A program made the position numbers and the translations under genes. A stretch of DNA of 64,000 nucleotides, from contig NZ_NIHC01000007.1 in NCBI RefSeq assembly GCF_002806945.1, forward strand, positions 124,001 to 188,000, written 5' to 3'. This DNA is from Marinobacter salexigens (GTDB taxonomy: Bacteria; Pseudomonadota; Gammaproteobacteria; Pseudomonadales; Oleiphilaceae). Shown one piece after another: positions 9,052 to 18,891 of this stretch. Within the stretch, counting starts at the first letter, position 1, and the number at the start of each line of letters is the position of its first letter. Under the pieces are notes generated by a model. It was not told the DNA's origin and did no database searches. It was given only the letters and a program-made list of their open reading frames with translations.

Positions 9052-9288
9052 CTAGTGACCAGACAGGACCAGCTTCACAACCATAACCAGTGTGCCGATA
9101 AAAAGGCCAGTGAACAGTAAGGCTCCAATGATATAGGGCCAAGGGCTGTGGCTCCCGAAATCTTCCTCTCGGCGCTTGCTGGACTGGACGCCCAGAGCGC
9201 CAGCAGCCACGCTCTGTATGACTTTAAAAACCCCGGGTCCCTGGGGTTTTTTGTTTTTACTGTTCCCGGTGTTTGGCTTAACGGCCAT
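9052..9288 (-). CDS. DUF2970 membrane protein
   Basis: A 78-residue protein with a basic N-terminus, an amphipathic helix containing VFKVIQSVAAGALGVQS, the dipeptide-rich RREEDFG segment and one C-terminal transmembrane helix (PWPYIIGALLFTGLFIGTLV). This matches DUF2970, a small inner-membrane family of unknown role in gammaproteobacteria. I prefer the start at 9288, since AGGA lies just upstream; an ATG three codons earlier is also possible. It lies between metH and the tiny convergent peptide gene. Confidence 0.82.
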   Translation of the reverse strand: MAVKPNTGNSKNKKPQGPGVFKVIQSVAAGALGVQSSKRREEDFGSHSPWPYIIGALLFTGLFIGTLVMVVKLVLSGH

Positions 9289-9321
9289 AAAACCCATCCT
9301 GTGTGCGTGTTAGCAGCGCCC

Positions 9322-12300
9322 TTACTCTGCAGGATCGTAAGCCAGGCTTGGTGCCAGCCAACGTTCTGCTTCCGCTTTGGTCAGCCCTTTACGCTCAGCA
9401 TAGTCTTCAACCTGATCTACGCCAATTTTGCCCACAGAGAAAAATTTCGATTCCGGGTGTGAGAAGTACCAGCCCGAAACGGCGGCTGTTGGGAACATGG
9501 CAAAGCTCTCTGTCAGCTCAATGCCTGTTTGCGCGGTGGCATCGAGAAGATTGAACAGAGACGTTTTTTCCGTGTGATCAGGGCAGGCCGGGTACCCGGG
9601 AGCCGGGCGAATGCCGTGATAACGCTCCTTGATCAGATCTTCATTATCCAATTGCTCATTGCTGTTATAAGCCCAGAATTCCTTACGAACGCGTTCATGC
9701 ATGCGTTCAGCAAAGGCTTCAGCCAAGCGGTCAGCCAGTGCTTTCACCATGATCGCGTTGTAATCATCGTTGGCGTTCTTGTACTCCAATGACATTTCTT
9801 CTGCGCCAATGCCGGTTGTTACGGCAAAACCACCAATGTAGTCACAATGCTCTGAGCCTTCTTCTGCCACAAAGTCTGAAAGCGCCATCATCGACTTGTT
9901 TGGCGCCTTTTCGTCCTGCTGGCGCAAGTGGTGCAACGTGGTCAGTTCTTCAGAGCGGCTTTCGTCCTTGTACACCACGATGTCATCACCACGACGATGT
10001 GCTGGCCAGAAACCAATTACACCAGAAGCACTTACACGCTTTTCATCAACCATTTTGCGAAGTATTATCTGAGCGTCATCAAACAGGTTTTTAGCCGCTT
10101 CCCCACGTTTTGGGTCATCGAATACTTGTGGATACTTTCCGGCAATATCCCATGAGATAAAGAAGGGCGTCCAGTCAATATAGGGCTCAAGTTCTTTGAG
10201 ATCGTACTCTTCAAACACTCGCGTGCCTGTAAAGGTTGGTTTGGGTGGTACGTAGTTTTCGAAAGTGATTTCAGGAGCTCGTTCGCGGGCTTCTTTAAGG
10301 CTGACCAGCTTGGTGCGGTCACCGCGCTGCTTTCGACGTTCCCGGATCTTGTCGTATTCCTCGCGTGCATCACTGACAAGCTTTGGCTTGGAGGTGCTGC
10401 TGAGCAATTGGGAGGCAACGTTTACGCAGCGAGACGCATCGGATACATACAGAGCAATGTCGTTTTTGTAATGGGGCTCAATTTTTACAGCAGTATGCGC
10501 TTTCGATGTGGTAGCACCGCCAATCATCAGGGGCAGGTGAAAATCAAGGCGCTGCATTTCTCTGGCAACGTGAACCATCTCGTCCAGAGACGGAGTAATC
10601 AGGCCGCTCAGGCCGATGATGTCGACGTTGTGTTCTTTGGCAGCGGCCAGGATCTTATCGCTGGGCACCATAACTCCAAGGTCAATCACTTCGTAGTTGT
10701 TGCACTGCAGTACCACGCCTACGATGTTCTTGCCGATGTCGTGCACATCGCCTTTTACAGTAGCCATGAGGATTTTACCCTTGGCCTGCTGGTCGTCAGA
10801 CTTCTCTGCTTCAATAAAGGGAATCAGGTGCGCAACTGCCTGCTTCATAACCCGGGCGCTTTTGACCACCTGGGGCAGAAACATTTTTCCGTCGCCGAAC
10901 AGGTCGCCAACAACGTTCATGCCATCCATCAATGGCCCTTCGATAACGTGAATCGGGCGCTCGGCCTGCTGGCGACACTCTTCTGTATCTTCGATAATGA
11001 AGTTGGTAATGCCCTTTACCAGCGAGTGCTCTAGCCGCTTGATTACCGGCCATTCGCGCCAAGCGAGATCTTCTTCCTGGGTTTTTCCGCCTTTGCCCTT
11101 GAAACGCTCTGCAATTTCCAGCAAGCGATCCGTGGCATCATCGCGACGGTTGAGCACAACATCTTCAACCAGCTCTTTCAGTTCAGGCTCAATTTCATCA
11201 TAAATAACCAGCTGGCCTGGGTTTACGATACCCATGTTCATGCCGGCTTTGATCGCGTGGTAAAGAAACACGGAGTGGATTGCTTCACGCACCACATCGT
11301 TGCCACGGAAAGAGAAAGAAACGTTACTCACACCACCCGAGATAGACGCATGTGGCAGGTTTTCGCGAATCCAGCGGCAGGCATTGATGTAGTCCACAGC
11401 GTAGTTATTGTGCTCTTCAATACCTGTGGCGATCGCAAATACGTTCGGGTCAAAAATAATATCGGCCGGATTGAAGCCAATGCTGACCAGGACATCGTAA
11501 GACCGTTTACAGATCTCGGTTTTACGCTCAAAGGTATCTGCCTGCCCTTGTTCGTCGAAGGCCATAACCACAACCGCAGCGCCATAGCGCATGCAAATTT
11601 TTGCGTGGTGAATGAACGCTTCTTCGCCTTCTTTAAGGCTAATAGAGTTAACAACGGCCTTGCCCTGAATGCAGCGTAGCCCGGCTTCAATAACGTCCCA
11701 CTTGGACGAGTCAAGCATGATGGGAACGCGTGAAATGTCAGGCTCGGAGGCGATGAGGTTCAAGAAGGTGACCATAACCTCCTTGGAATCCAACATGCCT
11801 TCATCCATGTTGATGTCGATAATTTGAGCGCCGTTCTCAACTTGGTCCCGGGCAACGCTCAGGGCTTCTTCGTACTGCTCTTCTTTGATCAGGCGCAAAA
11901 AGCGCTTGGAGCCCGTTACGTTGGTGCGCTCACCCACGTTAATAAAGAGGGTGTTTTCGTCACCCGTGAAAGGTTCCAGACCCGAAAGGCGAAGTGCTTT
12001 TGGGCGCTCAGGAATCATGCGGGGAGGGTACTTGGCTACGGCTTTTGCTACCGCTTCGATGTGATCCGGGCGTGAACCACAGCAGCCGCCAATAATGTTC
12101 AGGAAGCCATCGCGAGCAAAGCCCTCAATGATTTCGGCCATTTCTTCGGGAGTTTGGTCGTACTCTCCGAATTCGTTAGGCAGGCCAGCATTAGGGTGGG
12201 CGCTAACGTAGGTTTCAGCCTTGCCTGAGAGTTCTTCAACATACGGACGCAAGGCGTCTGCACCCAGGGCACAGTTAAGACCCACAGAAATCGGGCGGGA

Positions 12301-13020
12301 ATGGGCAATCGAGTTCCAGAAGGCTTCGGTTGTCTGGCCTGAGAGTGTACGGCCGGAAGCGTCGGTTATAGTGCCCGAAATCATAATCGGCAGCTCAATA
12401 CCGCTGTCTTCGAAATACTGCTGAGTTGCGTAAATAGCTGCCTTAGCGTTCAGCGTGTCGAAAATGGTTTCAATAAGGATGATATCGCAACCACCTTCAA
12501 CCAAGCCTTCAACGGATTCGTAGTAGTTGTCTACCAGGCTCTGGAAATCGGTGTTACGGAATCCCGGGTTGTTCACATCAGGCGACAAAGAGGCTGTTCT
12601 TGAGGTTGGCCCAACGGCGCCTGCAACAAACCTCGGTTTGGAGGGATCTTTGGCGGTATACTCATCTGCCACTTGCCGTGCCAGTTTGGCAGCAGCGACG
12701 TTCAACTCTTTGGAGTACTCTTCCAAGCCGTAGTCTGACTGGGATACCCGAGTGGAGTTGAATGTGTTGGTTTCGATAATGTCGGCACCAGCATCCAGGT
12801 AATCTGCGTGAATGTTTCGCAGAAGAGCAGGCTGGGTGATATTAAGCAGGTCGTTGTTGCCTTTAACTTCACGGTCATAGTCTGCAAACCGATCGCCCCG
12901 GAACGCTGCTTCGTCCAGTTTCAGGTTCTGGATCATGGTTCCCATACCGCCGTCGAGAATCACAATGCGCTCTTCAAGAGCTTTGTGAAGTTGTTCCAGG
13001 CGAGCGTTGCGTTCGGTCAT
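9322..13020 (-). CDS. metH: cobalamin-dependent methionine synthase
   Basis: A 1232-residue four-module enzyme that methylates homocysteine from methyl-tetrahydrofolate through B12. In order: the homocysteine domain with zinc cysteines in GLNCALGAD and [10 protein letters not shown] (to about 330), the pterin-binding domain ([14 protein letters not shown] onward), the cap and B12 domain with the cobalt-ligand motif [12 protein letters not shown] (near 760) and the SAM-dependent reactivation domain with [15 protein letters not shown] (near 1150). All key motifs are intact. It is transcribed alone, divergently from nfuA. I saw no cobalamin or SAH riboswitch in the 240 bases upstream. Confidence 0.97.
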   Translation of the reverse strand: MTERNARLEQLHKALEERIVILDGGMGTMIQNLKLDEAAFRGDRFADYDREVKGNNDLLNITQPALLRNIHADYLDAGADIIETNTFNSTRVSQSDYGLEEYSKELNVAAAKLARQVADEYTAKDPSKPRFVAGAVGPTSRTASLSPDVNNPGFRNTDFQSLVDNYYESVEGLVEGGCDIILIETIFDTLNAKAAIYATQQYFEDSGIELPIMISGTITDASGRTLSGQTTEAFWNSIAHSRPISVGLNCALGADALRPYVEELSGKAETYVSAHPNAGLPNEFGEYDQTPEEMAEIIEGFARDGFLNIIGGCCGSRPDHIEAVAKAVAKYPPRMIPERPKALRLSGLEPFTGDENTLFINVGERTNVTGSKRFLRLIKEEQYEEALSVARDQVENGAQIIDINMDEGMLDSKEVMVTFLNLIASEPDISRVPIMLDSSKWDVIEAGLRCIQGKAVVNSISLKEGEEAFIHHAKICMRYGAAVVVMAFDEQGQADTFERKTEICKRSYDVLVSIGFNPADIIFDPNVFAIATGIEEHNNYAVDYINACRWIRENLPHASISGGVSNVSFSFRGNDVVREAIHSVFLYHAIKAGMNMGIVNPGQLVIYDEIEPELKELVEDVVLNRRDDATDRLLEIAERFKGKGGKTQEEDLAWREWPVIKRLEHSLVKGITNFIIEDTEECRQQAERPIHVIEGPLMDGMNVVGDLFGDGKMFLPQVVKSARVMKQAVAHLIPFIEAEKSDDQQAKGKILMATVKGDVHDIGKNIVGVVLQCNNYEVIDLGVMVPSDKILAAAKEHNVDIIGLSGLITPSLDEMVHVAREMQRLDFHLPLMIGGATTSKAHTAVKIEPHYKNDIALYVSDASRCVNVASQLLSSTSKPKLVSDAREEYDKIRERRKQRGDRTKLVSLKEARERAPEITFENYVPPKPTFTGTRVFEEYDLKELEPYIDWTPFFISWDIAGKYPQVFDDPKRGEAAKNLFDDAQIILRKMVDEKRVSASGVIGFWPAHRRGDDIVVYKDESRSEELTTLHHLRQQDEKAPNKSMMALSDFVAEEGSEHCDYIGGFAVTTGIGAEEMSLEYKNANDDYNAIMVKALADRLAEAFAERMHERVRKEFWAYNSNEQLDNEDLIKERYHGIRPAPGYPACPDHTEKTSLFNLLDATAQTGIELTESFAMFPTAAVSGWYFSHPESKFFSVGKIGVDQVEDYAERKGLTKAEAERWLAPSLAYDPAE

Positions 13021-13179
13021 AGTCAGTATTCCGGATGTCGTCTTTAACTGCGTGTTTGGTTCAATGGCGCGGGATCATAGCAAAAATGCTGTGGCGAGTC
13101 TTAGTTCCACACCCGCTATTTTTTTACTTGCGTCAAGTTCGTGTAAGCCGCCTATGATAAGGGAAAGTCACTACGCTGG

Positions 13180-13208
13180 GAAAGACCAACTAAATTGGTT
13201 GGTCTTTC
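13180..13208. promoter_or_regulatory. 11-bp-arm inverted repeat between metH and nfuA
   Basis: GAAAGACCAAC at 13180-13190 is the exact reverse complement of GTTGGTCTTTC at 13198-13208, with a seven-base AT-rich spacer. It lies 55 bases before the nfuA ATG and 160 bases before metH. No T-tract follows, so an operator is more likely than a terminator, but no regulator can be named. Confidence 0.55.
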
Positions 13209-13262
13209 ATGTTGCACCGAACTGCCTTAAAATGAATCTGAACTTACTAACGGGTTGAAAAC

Positions 13263-13850
13263 ATGGCATTGGTTACTGTGACAGATCCCGCACGGGATTA
13301 TCTTGCACAACTTATCGAAAAGCAGGATGTAGAAGGCATGGGTGTGCGTATCTTTGTAACCCAGCCGGGCACTAAGAATGCTGAAACCTGCCTGGCATAC
13401 TGCCCACCTAATGAGATTGTGCCGACAGATGAACAGGTTGATCTCGAAAAATTCACTCTTTACCTGGATCACAACTCTGTTCCATTCCTTGAAGAAGCTT
13501 TTGTAGACTACTCCAAGGACCAAATGGGAGGGCAGCTGACGATCAAGGCGCCAAACGCCAAGGTTCCGAATGTTGATGAGAACGCACCTTTACCGGACAG
13601 GGTAAATTACGTGCTGGCCTCGGAAATCAACCCGAACCTTGCGGCACATGGTGGTGACGTTTCATTGGTTGAGATTGTAGATGAGTCGATTGCTGTGCTG
13701 CGCTTTGGTGGCGGCTGTCAGGGGTGTTCTGCGGTCAGCCTTACCCTGAAGCAGGGGGTTGAAACCACTCTCAAAGACAGGGTCCCTGAAATTACAGGGG
13801 TTCGAGATGTAACAGATCACACGAAAACCGAAAACGCATACTATCAGTGA
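13263..13850 (+). CDS. nfuA: Fe-S biogenesis protein NfuA
   Basis: A 195-residue Fe-S cluster carrier. The N-terminal A-type-like domain (about 1-95) includes [11 protein letters not shown]. The C-terminal Nfu domain has the cluster-binding CXXC in [17 protein letters not shown]. It delivers 4Fe-4S clusters to enzymes and is often important under oxidative stress or iron limitation. The length matches E. coli NfuA (about 190). It is monocistronic; the inverted repeat upstream may regulate it. Confidence 0.96.
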   Translation: MALVTVTDPARDYLAQLIEKQDVEGMGVRIFVTQPGTKNAETCLAYCPPNEIVPTDEQVDLEKFTLYLDHNSVPFLEEAFVDYSKDQMGGQLTIKAPNAKVPNVDENAPLPDRVNYVLASEINPNLAAHGGDVSLVEIVDESIAVLRFGGGCQGCSAVSLTLKQGVETTLKDRVPEITGVRDVTDHTKTENAYYQ

Positions 13851-13902
13851 TGATTCGGCCCCATTAGGGGGTTTATTTAGCGGAAGCATTCATGCGTTAT
13901 TC

Positions 13903-13939
13903 CCCGGGCACCTGCTGAAACATATGCAGGAAGCCCGGG
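13903..13939. other. strong two-part stem-loop after nfuA
   Basis: CCCGGGC at 13903-13909 pairs with GCCCGGG at 13933-13939, and inside it CCTGC at 13911-13915 pairs with GCAGG at 13926-13930. No U-tract follows, so this is not a standard terminator. It may end nfuA or stabilise its 3' end. The rest of 13851-14125 shows no further gene. Confidence 0.55.
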
Positions 13940-14125
13940 TAGTTTAATGTGCTTGCTTTAACACCGCGCCCTCCCGCTAGCTGGAATGCATCCAGGCTGG
14001 CAGTGCACTACTTGCTAGCAATCTATGGCTGTTCGGCCAATGCCTCATAATTCCTGCTCCCGCATGATTTGCTCCACTAAGCTGAGGCGATGACTGCTAA
14101 CACGCCTGACCATCAATGATTAAGT

Positions 14126-15367
14126 TTGCAGGCTGATTGCCAGACTTTGAAAATACCGGGGTTCCGTTTGTTTGACGCTGCGCTTGTTTCCGTGCCCATC
14201 ATGGCCGCTGTGGTAGGTTGGTTTACTAACTGGCTTGCTATACAGATGTCTTTTTACCCGGTTCAGTTCATCGGCATTGGCAGTGTTGGTTGGCAGGGTG
14301 TTATTCCTCGTAAAGCGGAAAAAATGGCGCATATCTGTATCGACAGAACTCTTCGGCAGTTTGGCGACCTGAATGCTGTTTATCAGAAACTTGAGCCCCA
14401 GCGCATTGTTGAGCAGGTCATTTCACAGGTAACACCACGCCTTGATGAATACATCGATGAAGTGATGTATGAAATACAGCCGGTGCTCTGGGATAACTTG
14501 CCTCTGTTTTTGCGCAAACGTGTGTATCAGTGGGCTCGTGAGCAGCTACCGGATTGCATTGAAGACCTGGTTGAGGATTTTGGCGAGGATCTCGATGAGC
14601 TGGTGGATCTGAAAGCTCTGTTGAGCCGTGAGCTGGCACAGCACCCCGACCTTATGAATCGAATATTTCAGCAGGCCGGGTCGGTTGAGCTGAGGTCTGT
14701 TATCAATCGGGGCGCTATCATCGGTGGGGTTCTGGGCCTGGGGCTAGCTCCGGTCTGGTCAGCTTATCCTGAGCCTTGGCTGTTGCCTGCTGGCGGGTTC
14801 GTGATTGGCTTTGTTACCAATTGGCTTGCAATTAATCTTATTTTTGCGCCCCTGAAGCCTCGCCAGTTTTTATTCTGGAATATTCAGGGGTTGTTTTTGC
14901 AGCGCCAGCCGGAGATCAGTGAGGTTTGGGCAACGCTGGTTGCGAACGAATTGATTACGGTAGAAAAGGTTGCGGATGCGATGATAAATGGCAACCGGGG
15001 CCACCGAACCCGAGCTATCATACAGAAGCACATGAGGCCCTTGTTGGATAACTCATTGCTGATGAAACTCAGTGCTCAGGTAGCTGTAGGAATGAGTGGC
15101 TATACTGAATTGAAGAAAGCGATGAATCAACAGGCGCTTCACGCAACCCGCGATGTTTTCAGTGATCCTGCTTTTAACAAGGAGCGGGCACCAGTGGTCG
15201 CCAGTGTGTTGGCCGGTCAAATGAAGGCCCTCCAACCGGTTGAGTTTCAGGACATACTTCGACCAGCATTCCGAGAGGAAGAAGTGCAGTTAATGTTTGT
15301 GGGCGGCCTATTCGGCCTGATTGCGGGGGCCGCACAATTTCTCGCTTTGACGTACCCGATTTTTTAG
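14126..15367 (+). CDS. DUF445 family membrane protein
   Basis: About 413 residues. An N-terminal membrane segment (VSVPIMAAVVGWFTNWLAI) is followed by a long helical soluble part. A second, similar segment near residue 230 (GGFVIGFVTNWLAINLIFAP) repeats the G-x-x-TNWLAI motif, and a hydrophobic tail starts near GGLFGLIAGAAQFLAL. DUF445 proteins have no established function. The start is uncertain: the frame opens with TTG at 14126 and no ATG in frame lies close, so a TTG at 14147 is an alternative. It is probably cotranscribed with the next gene. Confidence 0.85.
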   Translation: MQADCQTLKIPGFRLFDAALVSVPIMAAVVGWFTNWLAIQMSFYPVQFIGIGSVGWQGVIPRKAEKMAHICIDRTLRQFGDLNAVYQKLEPQRIVEQVISQVTPRLDEYIDEVMYEIQPVLWDNLPLFLRKRVYQWAREQLPDCIEDLVEDFGEDLDELVDLKALLSRELAQHPDLMNRIFQQAGSVELRSVINRGAIIGGVLGLGLAPVWSAYPEPWLLPAGGFVIGFVTNWLAINLIFAPLKPRQFLFWNIQGLFLQRQPEISEVWATLVANELITVEKVADAMINGNRGHRTRAIIQKHMRPLLDNSLLMKLSAQVAVGMSGYTELKKAMNQQALHATRDVFSDPAFNKERAPVVASVLAGQMKALQPVEFQDILRPAFREEEVQLMFVGGLFGLIAGAAQFLALTYPIF

Positions 15368-15403
15368 CCCGAAAACGCATGTAAATATAAACAGGAGGAC
15401 GTT

Positions 15404-15796
15404 ATGCCGTTCTGGGCAATGCTTGTCGCACAGTTTATCGTTACTGCTCTAGCTGTTTTGACGGTTGTGCTTGGCTTCTGGGTCTATGTGATTCGGCCGT
15501 ACCTGGACCGAAAAGTTTCAGAGCTTATTGCTGTATCCGAGGAAATTGAGCCGCGCGTGGCCCGGGGCGTAAAACTGGGCATTACAGATACAATTCGTGA
15601 GCTACCAGAGAACGCCTGGGATGGAACGGTTAGAGAATCTACCCGTCAGTTCCTTAAATTCGGCTCGGGCATTTTCGAGAATGGTTTGAGCAGCTTACTT
15701 GGTGGCGCTGCAGACCTTGAGCGTCGTAAGCAGCAGGGGCGCCCATCAGCCGGGAAAGCTGATGACGAGTCAACAGGGTCGACGTCCGATAACTAA
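15404..15796 (+). CDS. single-pass membrane protein of unknown function
   Basis: A 130-residue protein with one N-terminal transmembrane helix (LVAQFIVTALAVLTVVLGFWV), then a basic helical segment and a polar, glycine- and serine-rich tail. A strong AGGAGG site lies seven bases before the ATG. It follows the DUF445 gene by 36 bases and is likely its partner. I do not recognise the family. Confidence 0.8.
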   Translation: MPFWAMLVAQFIVTALAVLTVVLGFWVYVIRPYLDRKVSELIAVSEEIEPRVARGVKLGITDTIRELPENAWDGTVRESTRQFLKFGSGIFENGLSSLLGGAADLERRKQQGRPSAGKADDESTGSTSDN

Positions 15797-15824
15797 GCGG
15801 GGCAGGCATCATAGGCTCCGAAAA

Positions 15825-16151
15825 CTACAGGCAGTTTGTTGGTCGTGGCAGGCCGGCTATCCGACACGCTGTTTTCGCAGGGGTGCCAGGGAAGAGTTGC
15901 ATAAGATAAATGCTGTTGCCCCGTTCTTCGCCCAGAGCCTCTTTCACCGACTTCACGAACAGTCGGTTTGAAGGTGGCGACATCTCATGCTCTTTATAAA
16001 AAGTACGCAGGAACTCAATGATTTCCCAGTGCTTTTTGTTAAGCTCAATATTGTCATCCGCGGCAATGCATGATGCAATTTCATGTGACCAATCGCTGGC
16101 ATTTTCGAGAAAGCCTTCATTGTTTCTGGCGGGCATTACAGGGTGTGTCAT
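15825..16151 (-). CDS. tusE: TusE/DsrC family sulfurtransferase
   Basis: A 108-residue last step in the Tus sulfur relay, which passes persulfide sulfur to MnmA for 2-thiouridine in tRNA. The DsrC fold is evident in DWSHEIASCIA, LNKKHWEIIEFLR-FYKEHEMSPPSNR and YLMQLFPGTPAKTACRIAG. The C-terminal arm carries two cysteines with exactly ten residues between them (ACRIAGLPRPTNCL). This is the spacing of the two redox cysteines of DsrC, whereas E. coli TusE keeps only the last one. It is the last gene of tusDCBE. The relay role is inferred from the operon. Confidence 0.9.
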   Translation of the reverse strand: MTHPVMPARNNEGFLENASDWSHEIASCIAADDNIELNKKHWEIIEFLRTFYKEHEMSPPSNRLFVKSVKEALGEERGNSIYLMQLFPGTPAKTACRIAGLPRPTNCL

Positions 16152-16154
16152 AGG

Positions 16155-16439
16155 TCACCAGCTTATTATTTGTTGCGCTTGTGCTGTCAGATCAACCATG
16201 GCGGCGAAATCCACCAGAGTTGTGTTTTCAGAGCACTCGCCAAGGCCGCGTGCGATTACGTCTGGTGCCAGCGCAAAAACCGGTATGCCAGCCCTGTATT
16301 CGTTTAAGCTAGCTACAGCCAGCACGGCATTCTCAATGAGAAGCAGTGTGTCTCCCGGCATCAGGGCACTGAGGCATTCCACTGATCGTGGATGCGAGGG
16401 TGCTTTGTTTAGAATATGAAGGACATGAATGTGCGTCAT
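16155..16439 (-). CDS. tusB: TusB sulfur-relay protein (DsrH family)
   Basis: A 94-residue protein beginning MTHIHVLHILNKAP. Small DsrE/F/H-fold subunit of the TusBCD hexamer that receives sulfur from TusA and hands it to TusE. The pattern MPGDTLLLIENAVLAVAS and the C-terminal stretch VDLTAQAQQIISW fit DsrH/TusB. It lies between tusC and tusE with short gaps. Sequence identity to E. coli TusB looks low, so the call rests on both length and operon position. Confidence 0.85.
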   Translation of the reverse strand: MTHIHVLHILNKAPSHPRSVECLSALMPGDTLLLIENAVLAVASLNEYRAGIPVFALAPDVIARGLGECSENTTLVDFAAMVDLTAQAQQIISW

Positions 16440-16457
16440 ATGGGGCGGCCCTGTGTG

Positions 16458-16814
16458 TCAGCCTGCAAAAGCGGTGTGTGAGTGTTGGCGAATTAATTCA
16501 GAGCTGCTTTCGGTAATGACGACACCTGCGATCATACTTTCCGGAAAAAGTGAATACTGATCGCATGCCGCTGCATCTGCATATAGCTTTTCAACACCAA
16601 AAACAGGTGCCGCGGAAAGGTTTTTTTCCACGGATTTTTGTTCAATTTCGCTCGTTTCCTGCGATTTTCGTAACCAGTTCACGCCAGCCCCCATAAACAA
16701 TAGGGATACCCGCTGGTCAAATGCAGCCAAAGAAAAGGCCATATCGAGGGCTTCGCGTCCGGCCCAGGCTCCGTAGGGTGGCTGGTCAATGACAATGAGA
16801 GTGCTTTTGCTCAC
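16458..16814 (-). CDS. tusC: TusC sulfur-relay protein (DsrF family)
   Basis: A 118-residue DsrE/F-like protein beginning MSKSTLIVIDQPPYGAWAGREAL. The segment YGAWAGREALDMAFSLAAFDQRV followed by LLFMGAGV matches the start of the TusC/DsrF fold. It is a structural subunit of the TusBCD complex. Its start lies two bases from the tusD stop, so the two are coupled. Confidence 0.88.
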   Translation of the reverse strand: MSKSTLIVIDQPPYGAWAGREALDMAFSLAAFDQRVSLLFMGAGVNWLRKSQETSEIEQKSVEKNLSAAPVFGVEKLYADAAACDQYSLFPESMIAGVVITESSSELIRQHSHTAFAG

Positions 16815-16816
16815 GG

Positions 16817-17233
16817 CTAGCCTCCTCCGTGGAAATAAATAACTCGTGACGAGGTCATAGTTCCCTCAACCCATTCACCGAGGCCGGCAATAGTGAATGG
16901 GTCCAGCAGGTTACTTGCTGGCAGCGCGTATCTTTTCTGTTCCGACTCGTTCACCAATCCCCGCCTCAGTGCCGACGCAATACAGGCGATCCCGGGTATG
17001 GCATTGTCAGTCAGGAATTTCGCCCACAACGCTGGCCAGTGAGATTCATCGGAAGGAGGTGTGACGAGTGCCGAGGCAAGGTGAACCCCATCACCATAGA
17101 GGAACACTCTATCCACCGTATGGCCGGCTGTAATAGCCGCCTCAGCGAACAGTAGAGCCGTTTGTGGGGCTTGAGAGGAGTAGGGGGCTCCGGTGATAAC
17201 CAGAGTGTAGTTTTGCACTGGGATAGCAGCCAT
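16817..17233 (-). CDS. tusD: TusD sulfur-relay protein (DsrE family)
   Basis: A 138-residue sulfur-carrying subunit of TusBCD. The DsrE fold starts YTLVITGAPYSSQAPQTALL, followed by VFLYGDGVHLA. The candidate persulfide cysteine is in GIACIASALRRGL, equivalent in position to Cys78 of E. coli TusD. I placed the start at the ATG at 17233, the family-typical N-terminus; the frame extends upstream to 17359 through the terminator region and is not likely coding there. First gene of tusDCBE. Confidence 0.92.
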   Translation of the reverse strand: MAAIPVQNYTLVITGAPYSSQAPQTALLFAEAAITAGHTVDRVFLYGDGVHLASALVTPPSDESHWPALWAKFLTDNAIPGIACIASALRRGLVNESEQKRYALPASNLLDPFTIAGLGEWVEGTMTSSRVIYFHGGG

Positions 17234-17275
17234 GAAGACAGTTCTTGCTTGGAGTTGACCTAGTTTACCAATAGC

Positions 17276-17304
17276 AAAAACCCCGGCAAAGGGCCGGGGT
17301 TTTA
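17276..17304 (-). terminator. rho-independent terminator after the BI-1 gene
   Basis: CCCCGGC at 17281-17287 pairs with GCCGGGG at 17293-17299, flanked by A's and T's on either side. It separates the leftward BI-1 gene from the tusDCBE operon, which must start its own transcript in the 40 bases before tusD. Confidence 0.85.
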
Positions 17305-17336
17305 TTAACCAGGAATTTCGGAAATGAGTCCGGATC

Positions 17337-18053
17337 TTAGTCGCTGGAGAAAGCGCCAATCAGGTGCAGGAGGCTAACGAACAAATTGTAAATGTTCAGG
17401 TACAGCCCAGTGGTCGCCATGATGTAGTTGGTTTCCCCACCGTTAACGATACGGCTAGTGTCGTAAAGGATGAAGCCTGACATCAGGAAGACAATTGCTG
17501 CGCTCAGGGCCAGGCTGAAGGCTGATATTTCAACGCCGAACATGGCTGCAACCATTGAACCCAGCGCGGCAATCAGAACAACGACCAAGCCTGCAACCAG
17601 CATGCCGCGCATGAAGCTGAAGTCCTTCTTGGTGGTGAGCACATAGCCGGACAGGGCAAAGAATACCAAGCCTGTACCGCCCAGAGCCTGCATGATGATT
17701 TGGCCACCATTAGGGAATTGCAGGTAATAGAACAGAATAGGGCCAAGGGATAGGCCCAGGAGGCCCGTGAAAGCGAACACAACGGCGATGCCGGCAGAGC
17801 TGTTGGCGGTACGTGGCAGTACAAACCAGATCAGTGCAAGCGCACCCAGGCTGCAAACAAGGCTAGCGCCTTGGCTCAGGCCAATAGACATGGATACACT
17901 TGCCATGACCGCACTGAAAACCAGCGTCATTGCGAGCAGGGTGTAGGTGTTGCGCAAAACCTTGGTGGCTGAAGCACTCATCGGTGCGGTAGCGGATCCA
18001 CGGGCAATCATGCCGTTGCGGTTCTGCTGAACATTGTATTGTCTGTTTTGCAT
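17337..18053 (-). CDS. Bax inhibitor-1 / YccA family membrane protein
   Basis: A 238-residue protein with a polar N-terminus (about 30 residues, MQNRQYNVQQNRNG) and seven predicted hydrophobic segments. The end is typical of the BI-1 family: FILYDTSRIVNGGETNYIMA followed by a segment with LYLNIYNLFVSLLHL. E. coli YccA binds and modulates FtsH; the function here is inferred only. It is transcribed alone and ends at a strong terminator. Confidence 0.92.
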   Translation of the reverse strand: MQNRQYNVQQNRNGMIARGSATAPMSASATKVLRNTYTLLAMTLVFSAVMASVSMSIGLSQGASLVCSLGALALIWFVLPRTANSSAGIAVVFAFTGLLGLSLGPILFYYLQFPNGGQIIMQALGGTGLVFFALSGYVLTTKKDFSFMRGMLVAGLVVVLIAALGSMVAAMFGVEISAFSLALSAAIVFLMSGFILYDTSRIVNGGETNYIMATTGLYLNIYNLFVSLLHLIGAFSSD

Positions 18054-18248
18054 TCTGATCTCCGGTTAAATGCAATTTGATTGGTTACGCGCTTCAGGCG
18101 GAAAGCCTGGTGAGCGCCAATCACTTGGAATTACACACCATCATAATGTCGAAATCTCAACTTTCAATCATTTACGACACGAAAGTCGCCCTCAGATTCC
18201 ATTAAACACAGTTAATGTTCAAATGTGCATGGAGTTTTGTGCAGGGCG

Positions 18249-18276
18249 TTGACAGCACTGACAATTCCGGTATCAT
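18249..18276 (+). promoter_or_regulatory. sigma-70 promoter of tRNA-Ser
   Basis: A consensus TTGACA at 18249-18254 and TATCAT at 18271-18276 are separated by 16 bases. The start would fall about 27 bases before the mature tRNA. Confidence 0.8.
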
Positions 18277-18310
18277 GCACACCGCTGTCGCTAGGCAGCA
18301 ATGGAAAAAC

Positions 18311-18401
18311 GGTGGGCTGGCAGAGTGGCCGAATGCAGCGGTCTTGAAAACCGCCGAGGGTTAGTAGCCCTCCCGGGGTTCGAATCCCTGGCCCACCGCC
18401 A
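18311..18401 (+). tRNA. tRNA-Ser (anticodon UGA)
   Basis: A 91-base class II tRNA. The acceptor stem GGTGGGC (18311-18317) pairs with GCCCACC (18391-18397), followed by discriminator G and an encoded CCA. The anticodon arm GCGGT-CTTGAAA-ACCGC gives anticodon TGA, reading UCA codons. A long variable arm (GAGGGTTAGTAGCCCTC) and the T-loop TTCGAAT are visible. Confidence 0.97.
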
Positions 18402-18596
18402 TTTTTTCCAATAGATTCAAGTGCTTATCCTGTCGCGCTGCTTCCTGTGCCAGTCGAAATCTTGTGGCTTTTTTCAACCACAATCCCCCTGCGTACTCTA
18501 ATTATGGCTTCCAGGCTTTAAACCTGAAGAAAGTACCCCCATCTTATCTCTCATAACCCAACTTTGCATTTAATGCGCAGTTTTCAGGAGTTTGGT

Positions 18597-18845
18597 ATGT
18601 CAGGCGATAAGTCAGATACAGAAAAAGATATGGGTGGGGTGGAGCGCCGCGATCGTAAATTTGCCGTATCCACAAACCGGGGCAGTGCCAGCCATCGCGT
18701 GCGTTATGTTGAGGCAGGCGGTGCCGGCGTGGATATTGATGAATGTACTTTCTGTGAAGCCATGCCAGATCTCTCTGATTCAGATCAGGAGCAGAAAGGC
18801 AAAGAGGAAAAGCAGGGGGCGCAGGGAGGCCTTTCAGATTTATGA
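18597..18845 (+). CDS. small acidic hypothetical protein with CxxC
   Basis: An 82-residue hydrophilic protein, rich in Asp, Glu, Gly and Ser, with one CXXC (ECTFCEAM) in its middle and low-complexity ends. AGGAG lies six bases before the ATG, which supports translation from 18597. No membrane segment or known domain is seen. Convergent with hemH. Confidence 0.65.
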   Translation: MSGDKSDTEKDMGGVERRDRKFAVSTNRGSASHRVRYVEAGGAGVDIDECTFCEAMPDLSDSDQEQKGKEEKQGAQGGLSDL

Positions 18846-18891
18846 AGTTTGGCTCAGCAGCGGTTTTGATCAGCGCTACTGAGCCTTTAGC

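Noticed and set aside
8893..9120. 75-codon frame covering the tiny peptide gene
   Set aside because: Different frame from the one with a good ribosome site; cysteine-rich, overlaps the convergent DUF2970 gene.
10408..11034. 208-codon frame antisense to metH
   Set aside because: Shadow of the strongly conserved metH coding sequence.
13021..13262. Possible cobalamin or SAH riboswitch before metH
   Set aside because: No B12 box or recognisable conserved core; only an inverted repeat was found.
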